This document shows, piece after piece, positions 36,286 through 48,745 of a stretch of 64,000 bases of DNA (position 1 is the stretch's first letter; each line of letters opens with the position of its first letter). Both the position numbers and the translations under genes were made by a program. The DNA lies in contig NC_068558.1 of NCBI RefSeq assembly GCF_022201045.2, forward strand, positions 4,369,501-4,433,500, written 5' to 3'. The notes below the pieces were generated by a model. It had not been told where the DNA came from and did no database searches. It saw only the letters and a list, made by a program, of their open reading frames with translations. The DNA comes from Citrus sinensis (lineage: Eukaryota; Streptophyta; Magnoliopsida; Sapindales; Rutaceae).

Positions 36286-37433
36286 GTAACTTTCCTTTTC
36301 CCTTGTTACTTGCTAATCACGTATTACTTATATCGAGCAGGCAGCTGTCCTCCGTAATACTTAAGCTATCAAGGAAACATTCGTGACAAATATTATAATT
36401 ACGTCAAGAGAAATAGAATTACTGTGTGCAAACTGTAATTTAGGAAATAAAATTTGAGTGGTATTATACAAAATGTCAAAAATGTAAAAATAGCTCAAAA
36501 TTAGGATGAATCTATAGTCGGGCGAATGTTAAAAGACAAACAAAATTAAGTACAATTCGTTATAGGAGTTTCGTATTCCCTCTCGCTAAGTCAACTGGCA
36601 AATGTATTTGCTTTGTATTCTGATTATTGATTTTACCGTATCCTTTTTTCATGCTGTTTATCAAGTCCAAAGATACATAAATCTTAGATTAGAATTTATC
36701 TGTTGACTCCATTCTTGTCGCACAAACAGTATTCATACTAAAAAAAAAAAAATATTCATCATTTGGCTCAGCAGTCATTGCATTAACTTGAAGTCGAAAT
36801 ATGCTTGATCCACATGGATGATACGTTACATTTTATGACCAAGTTAAACCACAACGACATATTATTAATGCAGTTTCGGTAACCACGTAGTCGGATAATC
36901 ATGTGCATTTTTCTATTCGTTCAAATGGTAACTACTTCGTAAGATAAAAAAAGATTTACCACCAAATTATCCTTGTCCCCAATAAAAAAATAATAAGAAG
37001 AAAAAAAGAGCATACAAATTATCACTGGTTTACGAGTTATCACAGATTTTATCAAAAGGTAAACAATGTAGATAAATTACGATATCACCTTGATATAATA
37101 AATAGAATGATTGTAAAACAGGAAATACTCTGCATAATTTGAAGTTTATGCTTCCTACCCATTCCATTAGATCAGAGTCAAAATAATTACAAACTCAAGA
37201 AGCTGATGGAAGCAAAACCAGAATTGTTGTAATGGTGCTGGCAGATTGAGGTGGTGATGTACGCTTGATGGATAGGTTTTCTTCAACCATAAACACAGTG
37301 CAGATACAAGGTTAATTTGATAGGAAAATAATCCTTGGCTAGTCATTTACAAATACATACATAACATGCTTTCACATTAGCAACATTTCTGCTACTTGCA
37401 TATCTGTCTAGGTAGAGATTTGTTGTAGAAGAA
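36286..37433. other. Spacer right of kinase pseudogene
   Basis: About 1.1 kb of AT-rich sequence without credible frames. The last 250 bases are probably the 3' UTR of the unknown gene at 37434. Confidence 0.5.
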
Positions 37434-39213
37434 TTAATTCACGTCTTGACGTTTTGTGAAAATTGGGGAAAGCTTCCTTTCCAATTCTACCAAGCTGAAA
37501 ATTAAGCAAAATTATCAGTTAGCACGCAGAGAAATTAGAAATTTTGTACAATAGTGTGCACGCGAACAACAAAATCTGCAAAATTTGACTTACATCTCAT
37601 ATTTGCGGAGAGCTTCATTTCGTTTTGACACATAGAGGTCACTATCTTTGGGTATAAGGCTCAAAGGATTGCCTGGAATGTGTATTAAAATAGAAAATTG
37701 TAGTGAGGAATGCAAACTGGACACAATTCTTGACCAAGTCACAAGAAATACCAATAACTAAGTCCAAGACCCACCAAATCAGAAACTCTAAGACAGCCAC
37801 TTAATCTAAAATATAGCTTGACCAAAAGATTGAGATAAAACATAGGTTAAAGATTCACTTCAGTTGGGAAACAAAAACCATCAAAATGATCAGAGTCATC
37901 CAATCTAACAAATACCAAATTGATGCAATCAGTAATTATATGACTTCAATTGACCTCTTGGCTTCCCAGAAGAGAATTTTCTCATGCAAAAAAGGCCAAA
38001 ATGAGTTCCGGAAGAAAAATAACACCAAATAAAATTTAGAGCAGCAATGCACAGAAAGGCCTCTTTTGGACATCCAGAAAAGGTATAATTAACTAATAAT
38101 TCACTTCTACAAGTCATTCTAAAAGAATGAGTTTGCTTTTCCTATTACGGCGTAAATTGAAATACTAGGAAAAGAAAATCACTCTAGTTTTTACATTTTT
38201 TCACCACTTAATTTAATTATTGCTTCATTTTGTGTCCAATCTAAAAGCATCAAACTCATTAAATTTCAATTCAACATACAAGCATGCCCTAACAAAAACA
38301 AAAGAATCTCAAATGACCATACTTGGAGGTGGAGGCGCTGGTTGTTTCGGCACAACATTCTTCTGCACTGTTAGAGAAGTTTCTTTGTTCAGAGGAGCGG
38401 CGGCGGCTTCATTGCTTATCTGCTTGAAGCCCTGTGCAGGCAAAAGCAGCATGCAGCATTAACTAAAAAATAAAAATAAACACTAAAGAAAACAAAACAC
38501 GCGGCTGGAGAATAGCATTGTAATGACAACATATAAGAAATAAATAATTATCTCCTTCGAAATAAAAATGATGTGAAAACCATACCTTCTTTTCCCTTCT
38601 TTTAAGTATCTTCAAATGACACTTCTTGATGTAATGCATCAAATGGTATCGCGAATGCCTAGAGCACAGCTGTTCTTTAACCTGCGGGTTGGCGTTTAAC
38701 CAATCGGAAATATCTTTGGATTTGACGACTTCATCTTGATCCAAATTTTCTAACCAAGCATAAACCGGTATCCACTGATCAGTCCGTTGGAATCTCGCCG
38801 GCGTTTCGACCGAAGTCCCCTCTTTTTGCTTCGACACAAATACAAATTCAGGAAATTACGAAAATAGTGAGTAAAGAGAGTGAGAGGGAGTACGGTACCT
38901 CATTGGGGAGTTTCATGTAATGTTGGATGGATAGGAGGCGATCGATGAGTTCTGAACGAGGCATGGATTGGAGGTCTGCTGGCAAGGAGCTGTAGTTGGA
39001 GTCGATCCAGGCGTCGACTTGGCTCGAACTCACGGCTTTCGCTTCGGGAAACGCGCTGACCCATGCTCGAGCCATCGTCTCCCATTCTTGCGATTGGTCA
39101 CGCTGCACCTGCACCTCCTTCTGCTCATTATTATTACTATTGTTCTCGTTAGGGTTTTGATTGGTGACCGGTGGTGTCTGCTCTTCTAGGGTTTGCTCGG
39201 GTAAATTCGACAT
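37434..39213 (-). CDS. Conserved-looking protein of unknown function with two related Trp-spaced domains
   Basis: Five exons join in frame: 39213-38899, 38828-38586, 38431-38323, 37672-37594 and 37494-37434, giving 268 residues. I do not recognise the family. Residues 1-43 are polar and Gln/Asn-rich. Two similar segments follow: residues 44-102 (end of exon 1) and 124-180 (exon 2). Both have a Trp, then a second Trp six or seven residues on, then a third exactly 18 residues later (W51/W69 and W130/W148), with matching Val, Ser and Asn positions. The second is followed by a very basic stretch (KKCHLKILKRREKK). Exon 3 is Ala/Pro-rich (KQPAPPP). Exons 4-5 encode a charged, probably helical C-terminus. 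An upstream in-frame ATG at 39279 would add 22 residues. The basic patch suggests nucleic-acid or nuclear function, which is inference only. It looks intact. Confidence 0.8.
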
Positions 39214-39850
39214 TGTTTTTGGTGCCCGCAAATTTTGTTCCTTGGCTGGCGCCTGGCAGAGCAGCCACTCTTTGCTCATTTGATTTTGCCGTGTTTCTAA
39301 CTTACAGGAAATATAAGAGACGCCACCGTTTGGTCCGTCAGTTCGAGCAGCCTAAACGACGCCGTTTCGATTGCTCAATTATTTTCAACAAAAGACCTTA
39401 CTTTAAAAGCTCGCCTTCCATGCCCAGAAGCAATCACTTTTTTTTTCTTTTTTTAATAAATTTAGGCACATTTTTCTTCGCCTTAAAACCATAAGAAGCG
39501 ACATTACTTTAAAAAAAAAAAATTTATTTTCTTTAGTTCCCTCAATTCATGTTTTTTCATTCATAATTATGAATCAATAAAAAAAATTAAACTTGAAGGA
39601 AAAAAAATAAAAGTAAAGGAAACAGTAAAGAGGCAGCCTCAAAACGGCAGCAGATTTTGAACAGGTTCACAAGATGTACAACACAGCGACTATACAAATA
39701 AATATTTATCAATTCATATCCTTACATCTCTATATTGAACATAACAGAATAAGATAAATAAAGAGAGACTGTAGTAGAGCTATCAAAATTTTTTGTCCTC
39801 CAGAGAACAAATTGAATGGTAGAAGCTGCAAAATTGTTTTTCCAGTACAC
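39214..39850. other. Spacer between RIO1 and the unknown gene
   Basis: It holds the promoter of the unknown gene and the 3' UTR of RIO1. Near 39354-39367 lies a near-palindrome AAACGACGCCGTTT, which together with an ACCGTTTGGTCC motif may mark the core promoter. A-rich tracts fill 39.43-39.62 kb. Confidence 0.5.
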
Positions 39851-42800
39851 CTACCTAGTCTTGTGAGCTTTGGCCAATTTTTTCTTTCTCTTCTTCAGAG
39901 CTTTAGGGACTTTATTCTTACGAGCTTCCCTCTTCTCTTCTTTAACTTTCTTTTTATTCTCTTTTCTTGCAGTTTTCTTGTCAGTAGGTACCTTTGTATA
40001 AGTTTCAGGCAAAGAATCCTTTTCTTCATCTGAATTTTCTTCACCTTCATCTGTTTCAGATTCTGATTCAGTCTCTGAGTAATTAGAATTGTCAGCTGGG
40101 TCAACAGATGACTCCTCTGCAGCATTTGCATCCAGTTGCAGCTCCTTTCTTGCCGGAGAAGGTTTGGACAGAGTCTCCTTTAGCCCGGTAATTGTCTTGT
40201 AGTACATGTCTCCAGTATCCTTGCCACTTGTTATTCGTATTACATCCTCCTCAGCATTTTTTACTTGGTCTAGGGTCTTCGGGATATATGACTGAGGAAA
40301 CAGGGGTAGAAAAACAAATTAAAATATATCTAGGAAATTCAACCTCCATTGTGAAACTTCTCTTGATATACGGACCAATGTGAACTAAAATGCATGAGTA
40401 TCCAACCTTTTTAAATTACAAGCCCCACTACCAAGCTTAAAACACAATTTTATATATTTAATGAATGCATCTGTACATTGTAAATTCCAAAAAATAGAGG
40501 GAGGAAAATTCTAATTTCATCATTCAACTAACCTGCACGAATACAGAGTCTGCTATTTCATCTTCCGCGGACATATCTCCTCTTGCCAAAATTTTTTGTT
40601 GAACCTGAAATAACATATAATAGGTTACAATGGAGATCCTCCATTCTTAAAGAAAATTTGAAGAGGACGTAAGGTCACACAACCTCTTCCAAATAACTGT
40701 CCACAGAATCATCAGCAATAGTTGGATCAACTATGAAGTCAAATAGTTCCCGGATTGTCATAACCGCCACACCATGTTTCTTAAAAAAATCCTGCAAAGA
40801 CAAAAAATTCATATTGTTTGTCTAAAATCACCTCTCAATGATCAAGAAAAATATTCAACCTTTTTGGTAAGAAGGGTGGGGAAGGGGGGAAGGGCATCGC
40901 AGGCAGATAAAGAAAACCCCTTACTGAAACATGAACACAATCTTCACGTAAGAAATCCAGGGCATGTGGATGGTCAAGATCAACAGCTTGAGAAACGTCA
41001 ATGATGTACAAGTGACCCTGTCAAATAGGAAGAAATTTAAAAATTACAAGTTCCCTGTGGACAAATGCAATCAATATGTATTTCCCAGTGCATGCTAAAA
41101 GTTGTTAAAGGTGTCTGTAGTTCTTCACCACCATTCAAGGGTAAGCAAAGCCACATGCAAATGCAATTGAGGTTTTATTTTTTTTTATGTTTCTGGAGAC
41201 AAAAAACAGCATAAAAACCAAGAAAAGCACGCCAGAAATTAAAGTGTTACCTCAAAATAAAGTATGTTATATTCACTGAGGTCTCCATGCACAAGTTTGC
41301 ACCTCTGATATAATGTCCGCATTGCAATTATCATCTGTCAAAAACATGCTAGAATGTTATAGCAACAGTACATACACATGTAGATACAAAGAAGCCCTTT
41401 TCATTAGCTTAAAATACGTAATGATTGAAGCATTTGCTGCTACCAAACAGACCATACCAAACTACTGCATTAAGCCATCAACTACGGAATTTCACATGAC
41501 TTAATCATCTATAAAAGAAAACTTTATTTAAGCACCTTGGACTATGAATATTATCATTTAAGTATCCAACATCAAAAGACAGAGAACTGGACATACCTCA
41601 ACATAACCTTCACGTAACTTGTCCAAAGATAAAGCAGCATCCTTAAGACGAGGAGCAGCCCAGCCTGCCTTTCCTGCAACACCAAATATTACAAATAAAG
41701 CTTCAATGAGAGAACATAAATATACAGTTTATAAAGATTAGACAATTTGGTCATAAAGGAAATTTGTAAGAATGTCATGAACTTATTAATTTGTATGAGA
41801 CATCAGTACATTTCTGCAGAAAGTACCAACATATGTAGTAAAATGTTGGTCATGTAGCAATTTGATGATGCATAAATTATGTACATACACACACTGAGTA
41901 CCTATAAATTCCATAACCAGAACATGAAGTCTCAAAAGATATGGAGTTGGGCACCTAATTCCAGCTGCCTTCAGTCTGCAATTCACAACCAAAAATCAAA
42001 TAAATTTGCAGCAATAGAATAATTCAAAAAGTTTTAAATCAACAATAAAGGTCAGTGTTGCCACTTTAAGTTATGTGTCAGCATTACCTCATAAGATTCC
42101 TCATTTCTTTTTCAGCCCAAGTTTTCACCATTTTCCTTGGATTGTGCTTGCAGTATCCATATCTGAAACGATAGTCACCTTGGACATACCGATCTCGGTC
42201 CCTGTCATTATTCAGAAACAAAAACATAAATTGGAACGTTAAGCTATAGGACTAATGCAATCAGATAAATGCAACTCAGTAGCAATTTAGTTTTGCAAAA
42301 GAAAACTATACACATGAAACTGTCATACTTAAAAACCAGAACTGAAGTCTTGTACACTTTGACAGCTAGTTCTTGACCATCAGATTTTGTTGCATGATAA
42401 ACGTTGGCCTGTAAATAATTAAAAGAAATAATAATAATAACAATAATAATAAGCATCAAAATAAATAATAATAATAAGCATCAGTTATGGAAGACATGTT
42501 CATCAATCGTACAGACTTCATAATAGTTGTAATTGAAAGTGGTTGTAATTGAGAGAACAGAACCATTGACAGATGAACTTCAAAAAATCATTAAAATGCC
42601 TTCTATGATGGTAAAATCTCTTGCATTGAATACAAGAGGTTTGGGGTTCAAACCCCACTCATATGGGTAGGGAGCGATATGGGTTGTCGCTAAGCTAAAT
42701 AATAATGATAATAAAATTAAAAAAAAAATAAAAAAGAAGTGTAGCACTACGTACTTCTTTTCCCGTAGAAATGCAGCCATTGATATCATGGAATACACCC

Positions 42801-43539
42801 CGATTCAGCATTTTGAATAAAACCATACGAGTCCTAGGGTCAATAGCCTGAAGAACAAAACAATAGATTAAATAGAAAAAATACCGTTATCCAACAGTAC
42901 ACGTGCACAAACAAAAAGCAGCTATAGATCTTTGAATATTCGAAAATAATCAAGATATCACCTGTTCAACAGTCGCACGATCTGCTTTCTCAGAGGTTTT
43001 AGTTTTACCAATGGCCATGTCTCGGACACTTTCACGGATTGCAGTTGTCACAGAATTCGACATGCCAACATTCATCCTCCCCTCCCATTCCTGCACCATC
43101 ACTTACACTTGGTTAAAAAACCATACTCCTAATGCCACATGCCAATACACACCCAGCAAAACTTAAAATACAAACAACTACAAGCAAAAAGAAATGTACT
43201 AAAAACTGAAATAGAGGAGAGATCTTAAACCTCTAAAGGCGAAGGTCGAATGTGATTGGTAAACTTCTGATTCCTATTGGATAAAGGTTGGAGCGTTGAT
43301 GCATTAGTGCGAGAGTGAAGCCCTCCGTGCGCATTGGGCCGTCTTGAATTGAGCATAAAAGCCCCATCCACCGATTCATCATCGTCCTTAGAGTCCAAAT
43401 AATCCAAAGCCTCTCCAATTTCAGAATCCGACGACCATGATAGCTCTTCATCGTCTTCCTCTTCTTCTATTTGTTCTTCTGCTTCCTCTTCATTATTCGC
43501 TTTATCCTCCACCAATGGTTTTTCCTCTACTACAGACAT
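39851..43539 (-). CDS. RIO1: Atypical serine kinase RIO1 (40S ribosome maturation)
   Basis: Twelve exons join in frame: 43539-43231, 43090-42962, 42847-42755, 42408-42329, 42201-42088, 41975-41902, 41673-41597, 41334-41251, 41017-40925, 40791-40684, 40604-40533 and 40291-39851, giving 557 residues. RIO1 is a conserved ATPase/kinase needed for the last cytoplasmic steps of 18S rRNA and 40S subunit maturation. An acidic N-terminus precedes the RIO domain. The P-loop is STGKEANVYHA (residues 173-183), the lysine strand [10 protein letters not shown], the RIO1-specific stretch [21 protein letters not shown], the catalytic loop VHGDLSEYN (D310) and the metal-binding IDVSQ (D327). The C-terminus has an acidic Ser/Glu tract, then a strongly basic [14 protein letters not shown] tail. 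All catalytic residues are present. A 5' UTR intron is likely (a GAG|GTTAGT donor near 43681, an acceptor near 43559). Confidence 0.95.
42597..42738 (+). mobile_element. tRNA-derived SINE in RIO1 intron 3
   Basis: A tRNA-like head has an A-box-like TGATGGTAAAATC near 42606 and an exact B-box core GGTTCAAACCC at 42645-42655, flanked by pairing GGGG/CCCC. A short body and an A-rich tail (about 42714-42738) follow. It lies antisense within RIO1 and its tail ends about 16 bases from the splice donor of RIO1 exon 3. Pol III box spacing fits a SINE head rather than a functional tRNA, since no full cloverleaf is evident. Confidence 0.7.
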
Positions 43540-43742
43540 TTCTACTTTTCCTATTGAGCTTCGAAATAAATACCAGTTTCATTAAAAAATTATATTTAGT
43601 TAAAATAATTAAAAATTAAAATTTTTAACGATTATGAAAAAATATTTAAGTAATGAACTGTGAAGAGCTATGAAGAACTAACCTCGGCTTTGAAATACGG
43701 CTCGTTGTTCGCGGCTGGTCTTGCTTCTTGCTCAGTTCGAGC

Positions 43743-43750
43743 TAGGGTTT
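43743..43750 (-). promoter_or_regulatory. Telo-box upstream of RIO1
   Basis: AAACCCTA followed by GC on the minus strand, just upstream of the inferred 5' leader exon of RIO1. Telo-boxes near the start site are a hallmark of plant ribosomal-protein and ribosome-biogenesis genes, which fits RIO1's role. Confidence 0.55.
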
Positions 43751-44280
43751 TCAAATTTAGGGTATTTCATATTTGACACTGCAGTCCCATTTTTTAAATT
43801 TTCGCACGAAACTCATCCTTGTTTAATATATTATTTAAGTATAATAATTAATATAAAAAATTGCTTATTTGCCAATTTAATATAAATAATAATAAGTACT
43901 TAAATACATAAAAATGTAATCAAATAATACATTATTTGATTATAGTACAAAATTAATTATTTTTACAATAATTTTTATATAACTAATAACAAATACATAA
44001 AATATTAATAAATTTAAAATTAATAATAATATGAATAATGTTATAAGATATAATTACTGATAATATAATTTATATTACACCAAAATATGATATTATTACA
44101 TTATTGAATTATTGGTCAATATATTTTTAATGTAATGTCAATACAATAAAATTTAATATATTAAACCCACTCTTTTTTTTTTAATTCTGTTATGCAGAGA
44201 TTGTTACTAATATTACATCAGACATTACAATTGTAATATTTTACTCTAATATTTGAAAATTAAAACTAACTTACATAATA

Positions 44281-44352
44281 TTTTTATGGAGACTCGAACC
44301 ATTGCACTCAACATTATAAGTGCAAGAATTCTCTCATTAGACCAAAGGCTCG
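44281..44352 (-). mobile_element. tRNA-like SINE head (degenerate)
   Basis: On the minus strand a TGGTCTAATGAGAG A-box-like motif is followed about 32 bases later by the B-box-like GGTTCGAGTCTCC (44288-44300). This is tRNA-derived sequence. No acceptor stem or CCA-ready end is evident, so it is a SINE head or tRNA relic, not a tRNA gene. Confidence 0.5.
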
Positions 44353-45306
44353 TTGGTATATTAAACCCACCCTTAAGTGAAGGCAGTTGACTGAAGTAAA
44401 ACGTGAATAAAATCATAAAAAAAAAAACAATTTTACCCTCAAAATCATCTTCGTCGTCGGGTTTGGATTATTTTGAAGTTCGGATTCGGATCACCTTCTA
44501 CCAGATTTGGATAGAAGGGACCAAGTCAAGTGGCAAGTGAGCAAAATATGAACTTCTCCTAGACTTTCACCTGAATAATAATTAAGGATTTGTCAATATT
44601 TTAAATATATGCTTTGTTGAAAATATTAAACGAACTCAAAGAAGTTTGCAACAACAGTTAGATTCGATAAGGACAATAGTAAGTGAACGACTTTAAAGAC
44701 AAATCTAACAGAAACATTAATTGAATGAAGAAGAGGAATATCAACTAATAACTCAGAGGAATACAATAATAAATAATTTTAATTAAGAAAGTAATAATAT
44801 ACAACAAGCTCAGCAAATATACTTATAAAAATTATTAGTCAAAACCTGTGCTAGATTAGATGGTTTCGGTTAGAATTCGGTATCGAAAAGATAAAAAGTA
44901 TGGTAGAAAATTTTGAACTTAACAATTCACTAGATAGCTTGGATTCAAAATTAGAAATATCAATCAATAAAATAGGAAGAAAAAATATTGGAGGTAATTG
45001 GAATTAGTCTCAAATTTCAATTAAAAGAAGCGTGCAGTTTCATATATTAATTCACTGAACCATTGTGTTTGTTTTTTGGCTGGAAAAATGAGTTTCCCAG
45101 ATCTGTCCATTGTCAAAATCAACTGATGAACCACCACACTTCGTCGCATCGCCATTCACCAACAGCCCCAACTTTTGAGTCTCGTACCCTTACTTCAATA
45201 ATCCAGACCCAAGATGTCATCAATACCCAAACCCTCAATTTCATCTTCTTCTTCTTTTTTTAATTGACCCAAGATCTGATCAATACCCAAACCCTTAATT
45301 TTATCT

Positions 45307-45597
45307 TTCTTTTTTTAATTGATTAAGCATTAGGTTACTGTATTATACATATATTTATAACTGCTATAACAGCAGATCAATACACACATGTCCAGACAAA
45401 TAATTCTCATAGAATAGGGGTGCCTCTACTCCACTCGTATTCCGCAAATGAGAAAGACTTTATAAATAATCTCCATACAATTAAGCTTAATTGAAGGAGA
45501 CTTTTGAATTCATGAAAACTCAAGTTATTGCCTTCAAAACCATGCTTAATTTTAAGGACAATGGTTCACCACTAGGCTAAAGCCCAAGTGGCAACCC
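45307..45597 (-). mobile_element. SINE copy, full-length-looking, reverse orientation
   Basis: Read on the minus strand it starts GGGTTGCCACTTGGGC with an A-box-like TAGCCTAGTGGT, and ends in an A-run matching the poly-T at 45308-45317. The body and tail match the block at 7176-7470. It is the better copy of this family in the window. Confidence 0.65.
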
Positions 45598-47010
45598 TCA
45601 ATTTTATCTGAATTACATATAGTCGCTAAGAAATTCTAATAATTTCTTTTCATTCCCTAAACTTTCTTTTTCTTTTATGCATTTTTTTTTCTTTTTCTTT
45701 TTATGGGTGTTTGAACCTGCTAAAGTATTCCCTTTACCTATTTGCTAAACATACCCATCTCTCAAATTTAAAAGTTTGAAATTTTACTTTAAAAACATCC
45801 TTAAACGCTTAACAGACCCTTATTTAAATAAATTCTTGTGATATATTTTTTTTAATAAAATCCAAATGAAAATGTAGATAAAGTGCATGTTTTCTCCTTC
45901 TCTCGCTCTTTGGACCTCTCTCTGCCGGTTAAAATCACAGTAACTTTACCACAAATGCACTCGTGAAAGACAAATTTGGCATTTGATCGAGCATATGTAA
46001 AATGCGGATTCACTGTATGACAAGTGGGGACTCAAGGCCCCATTGGAAAAAGAAAATACCTCTATTTGATAAAGAAAAATTAATATATTTCTAAATAACC
46101 CCTGTCAAAATATTAGGTAGCCACATCTTTTAAATTTCAATTATTATTTTATTAATTGTAAAAGTTATACTTGACTTAAAATCAAAGCCCACACCCCAAA
46201 AAAATTATAATTCATAATTATTGGATTGTGGGTGTCACATTTTAACTAAAGATTGCGTTAAACCAAAAAAGTTATATTCAAATTTATATATTTAAGTTTT
46301 CAGTTTTTATGTTTTGTTGTTATTTTATTTAGTCTCCGGTAAATTATTTTTCTAAATCTACCACGGTGTAAAATCATACATATCATTTATTTTCTCCAAT
46401 GGTCAAACCAATTTATAGCAGGCGAAATAATATAAAAATTGCAAATAAAGTTCCGGCGAATGCAATCCGTTACTCATTGAGAGGTTGGCCGAGATTAAAA
46501 ATAAAAATAAAAATCCTTGAAACACAATTAAAAAAAAAATCCAAAGGAGAAATTCTTTTAGCAAGCATTATCTTTTTTATTTTTTGTGGTTTTGAGTTTT
46601 CCTTCTTCGTCATGATGATTATATTTAATATGGCAATATACTACAGGCAGGGAAGGATGAACAATTGAAAACGTCGGTTCTTGGCAGGGATTTGATTAGA
46701 GAGTAACTAGAATATTTTATTTAATAACACTATCACATACTATTTAGTAATTTACGAGGTGGATATTTGGTAATAAAATTTATTTTAAAAAGATGGATAC
46801 TCAGAGTATTTATATCGGTTCAAATAACTTAATTCTTTTGTCATTTATCAACTAATCATTTTGTAATTAAGAAAACTAAAACGTCTTTTTTTTTTTATGA
46901 CTTCATATCATTTTAATAAAATAAGGTGGTTAAGAGATAATTTTACAAATAAAATGTAAAATTCATGCATTTTGAGTTGTCAATTAAATAACGCCACTCT
47001 AAAATAAAAA

Positions 47011-47212
47011 GAGTAATGATACAGTCATAAACTCTTGTACAAATTTATTTTGTACAAACTGACGTGACATTAATTCATTGGTTGAATGAAAATATAAAAT
47101 AATAAAAACAAATCATGTGGGCCAAGTGATATTTAATTCAACCAATCTTATCATGCAACGTCAGTTTGTACAAAATAAGTTTGTACAAGAGTTTGTGATT
47201 ATATCATTACTC
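47011..47212. mobile_element. Mutator-type MITE with 9-bp target duplication
   Basis: The inverted ends extend for more than 50 bp: the left end GAGTAATGATACAGTCATAA mirrors the right end GAGTAATGATATAATCACAA (other strand), and both continue ACTCTTGTACAAA...TTTGTACAAACTGACGT. It is flanked by the perfect 9-bp duplication AAATAAAAA (47002-47010 and 47213-47221). It is 202 bp with no coding capacity. The 9-bp duplication and long inverted ends indicate a Mutator-like origin. Confidence 0.9.
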
Positions 47213-47841
47213 AAATAAAAACGTGTTTAGATTCCACATGAACAAAATTAGGTAGATTAGAGGTAATTTTACAAATATACAACGAAAAGCATACCCTTTG
47301 AATGAAGTCAATCCAATTGAAAAAAATTACGGTTGGATAATTAATATATATATAAATTTATGATTTTGAATATAATTTTGTGCAAAACAAGATAAGGTTT
47401 GGTAAATGACATATTCATAGTATAAGAATTTTAATCAACATTTTTAATATTTTTATGCACCATGTGGATATGTAAATCTTTTCGGTATAGAAGTTTGTGT
47501 TGTGCTTCACACCACCATTGGTTTGAAACTAAGCTAAGAAATTACGTAACGCAAAACATGAACAAAATTATCATGTGCCCGTGCGGATTCTGCAGATTTG
47601 TTTCTTCATAGACTTAAATAGAGACTTGACCTGTACAAATACATTTGCTTGAAAAATAATCTTTTGCGTGAAAATTTAACTTTTGTTGTCGATTATACTA
47701 ATATAAAAATTGTGAAACATGCATGTTTCCGTCGGACACAGGTTCAGAGTTAATTTGATCCAAGAGTTTGTGTCGAATATTTAAATATTTTTATTATTAT
47801 TGGCTGATATTCACAATGATAAATTTATCTCGACTGTGTTG

Positions 47842-47844
<3 letters not shown>

Positions 47845-47881
<37 letters not shown>
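47845..47881. repeat. Poly-T run of 37 bases
   Basis: Uninterrupted T tract. It may be the tail of a degraded retroposon, but no head was recognised next to it. Confidence 0.9.
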
Positions 47882-47884
<3 letters not shown>

Positions 47885-48713
47885 GTGATGAAAAGTGATT
47901 TCTGCGGGAGTTTATGTGGTAGTCTCTCTTTAACTAACTTTTATAACGGCATATCTAAAACGTTTGAGCAAAATACTGTCTAAAATCCACAAAAAAAAAT
48001 AAAAAATTAAGAAACTCACAATGCACACCAACACACACAAAGACCTAAAACTTGTAGCCACATGTGTCATTTAAAATAAGGAGAATATTTCGTAGCATTT
48101 GGGCGTTTGGAACCAACTATAAGTGTGTGGTGGAATCATAATATTATGTGGACTCGTTGGCTTGTGTCCCTTCGATGCATCATAACAAAAGCTGGAAAAA
48201 AAAAAAGAAAGTATTGTTTGGCCATTGAGCTTTGTACCCAAATGATGGAATAATCCTTTTTTTTTTTTTTTTTTTAACTATTATATGTTAACGACATATA
48301 ATGCCTTTCTCACTTGTATAAGTGAGAAACTTTTTTTATTTTTAATTAAAAAAAATTATGAATTAAACTAATTAGCACCTATACTATACTATATTATCTA
48401 TCTATAATGGTAACAATTTGGAAAGAAGAAAAAAAAAGATAGTTGTAATGATAATGACTAATAATGTTGTGTAACTTTGTTGTTTATCATGCCTTAACAC
48501 CAGGGTCCAAGGTCTAAGACGAAATAGTGAAAGAGGACCGAACGCTTGAACAGGCCCACCACACCACCGCAACTTTCAAATTTGGTTTCAAGAATTTCTT
48601 TCTTCTAGGCCACGATGCCATATAGTCTTCCAATAACTTTTCTTTTTTATTCGAATAGTATATGGTCCAATAAATTAGTTTATCATTATATTAACTTTCT
48701 ATCGTCTCACACT

Positions 48714-48714
<1 letters not shown>

Positions 48715-48742
<28 letters not shown>
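48715..48742. repeat. AG microsatellite
   Basis: A pure (AG)n tract of about 14 units in the spacer downstream of the F-box gene. Confidence 0.9.

Positions 48743-48745
<3 letters not shown>

Noticed and set aside
42597-42670. A functional tRNA gene
   Set aside because: Pol III boxes are present but no complete cloverleaf or terminator is evident; better explained as a SINE head.
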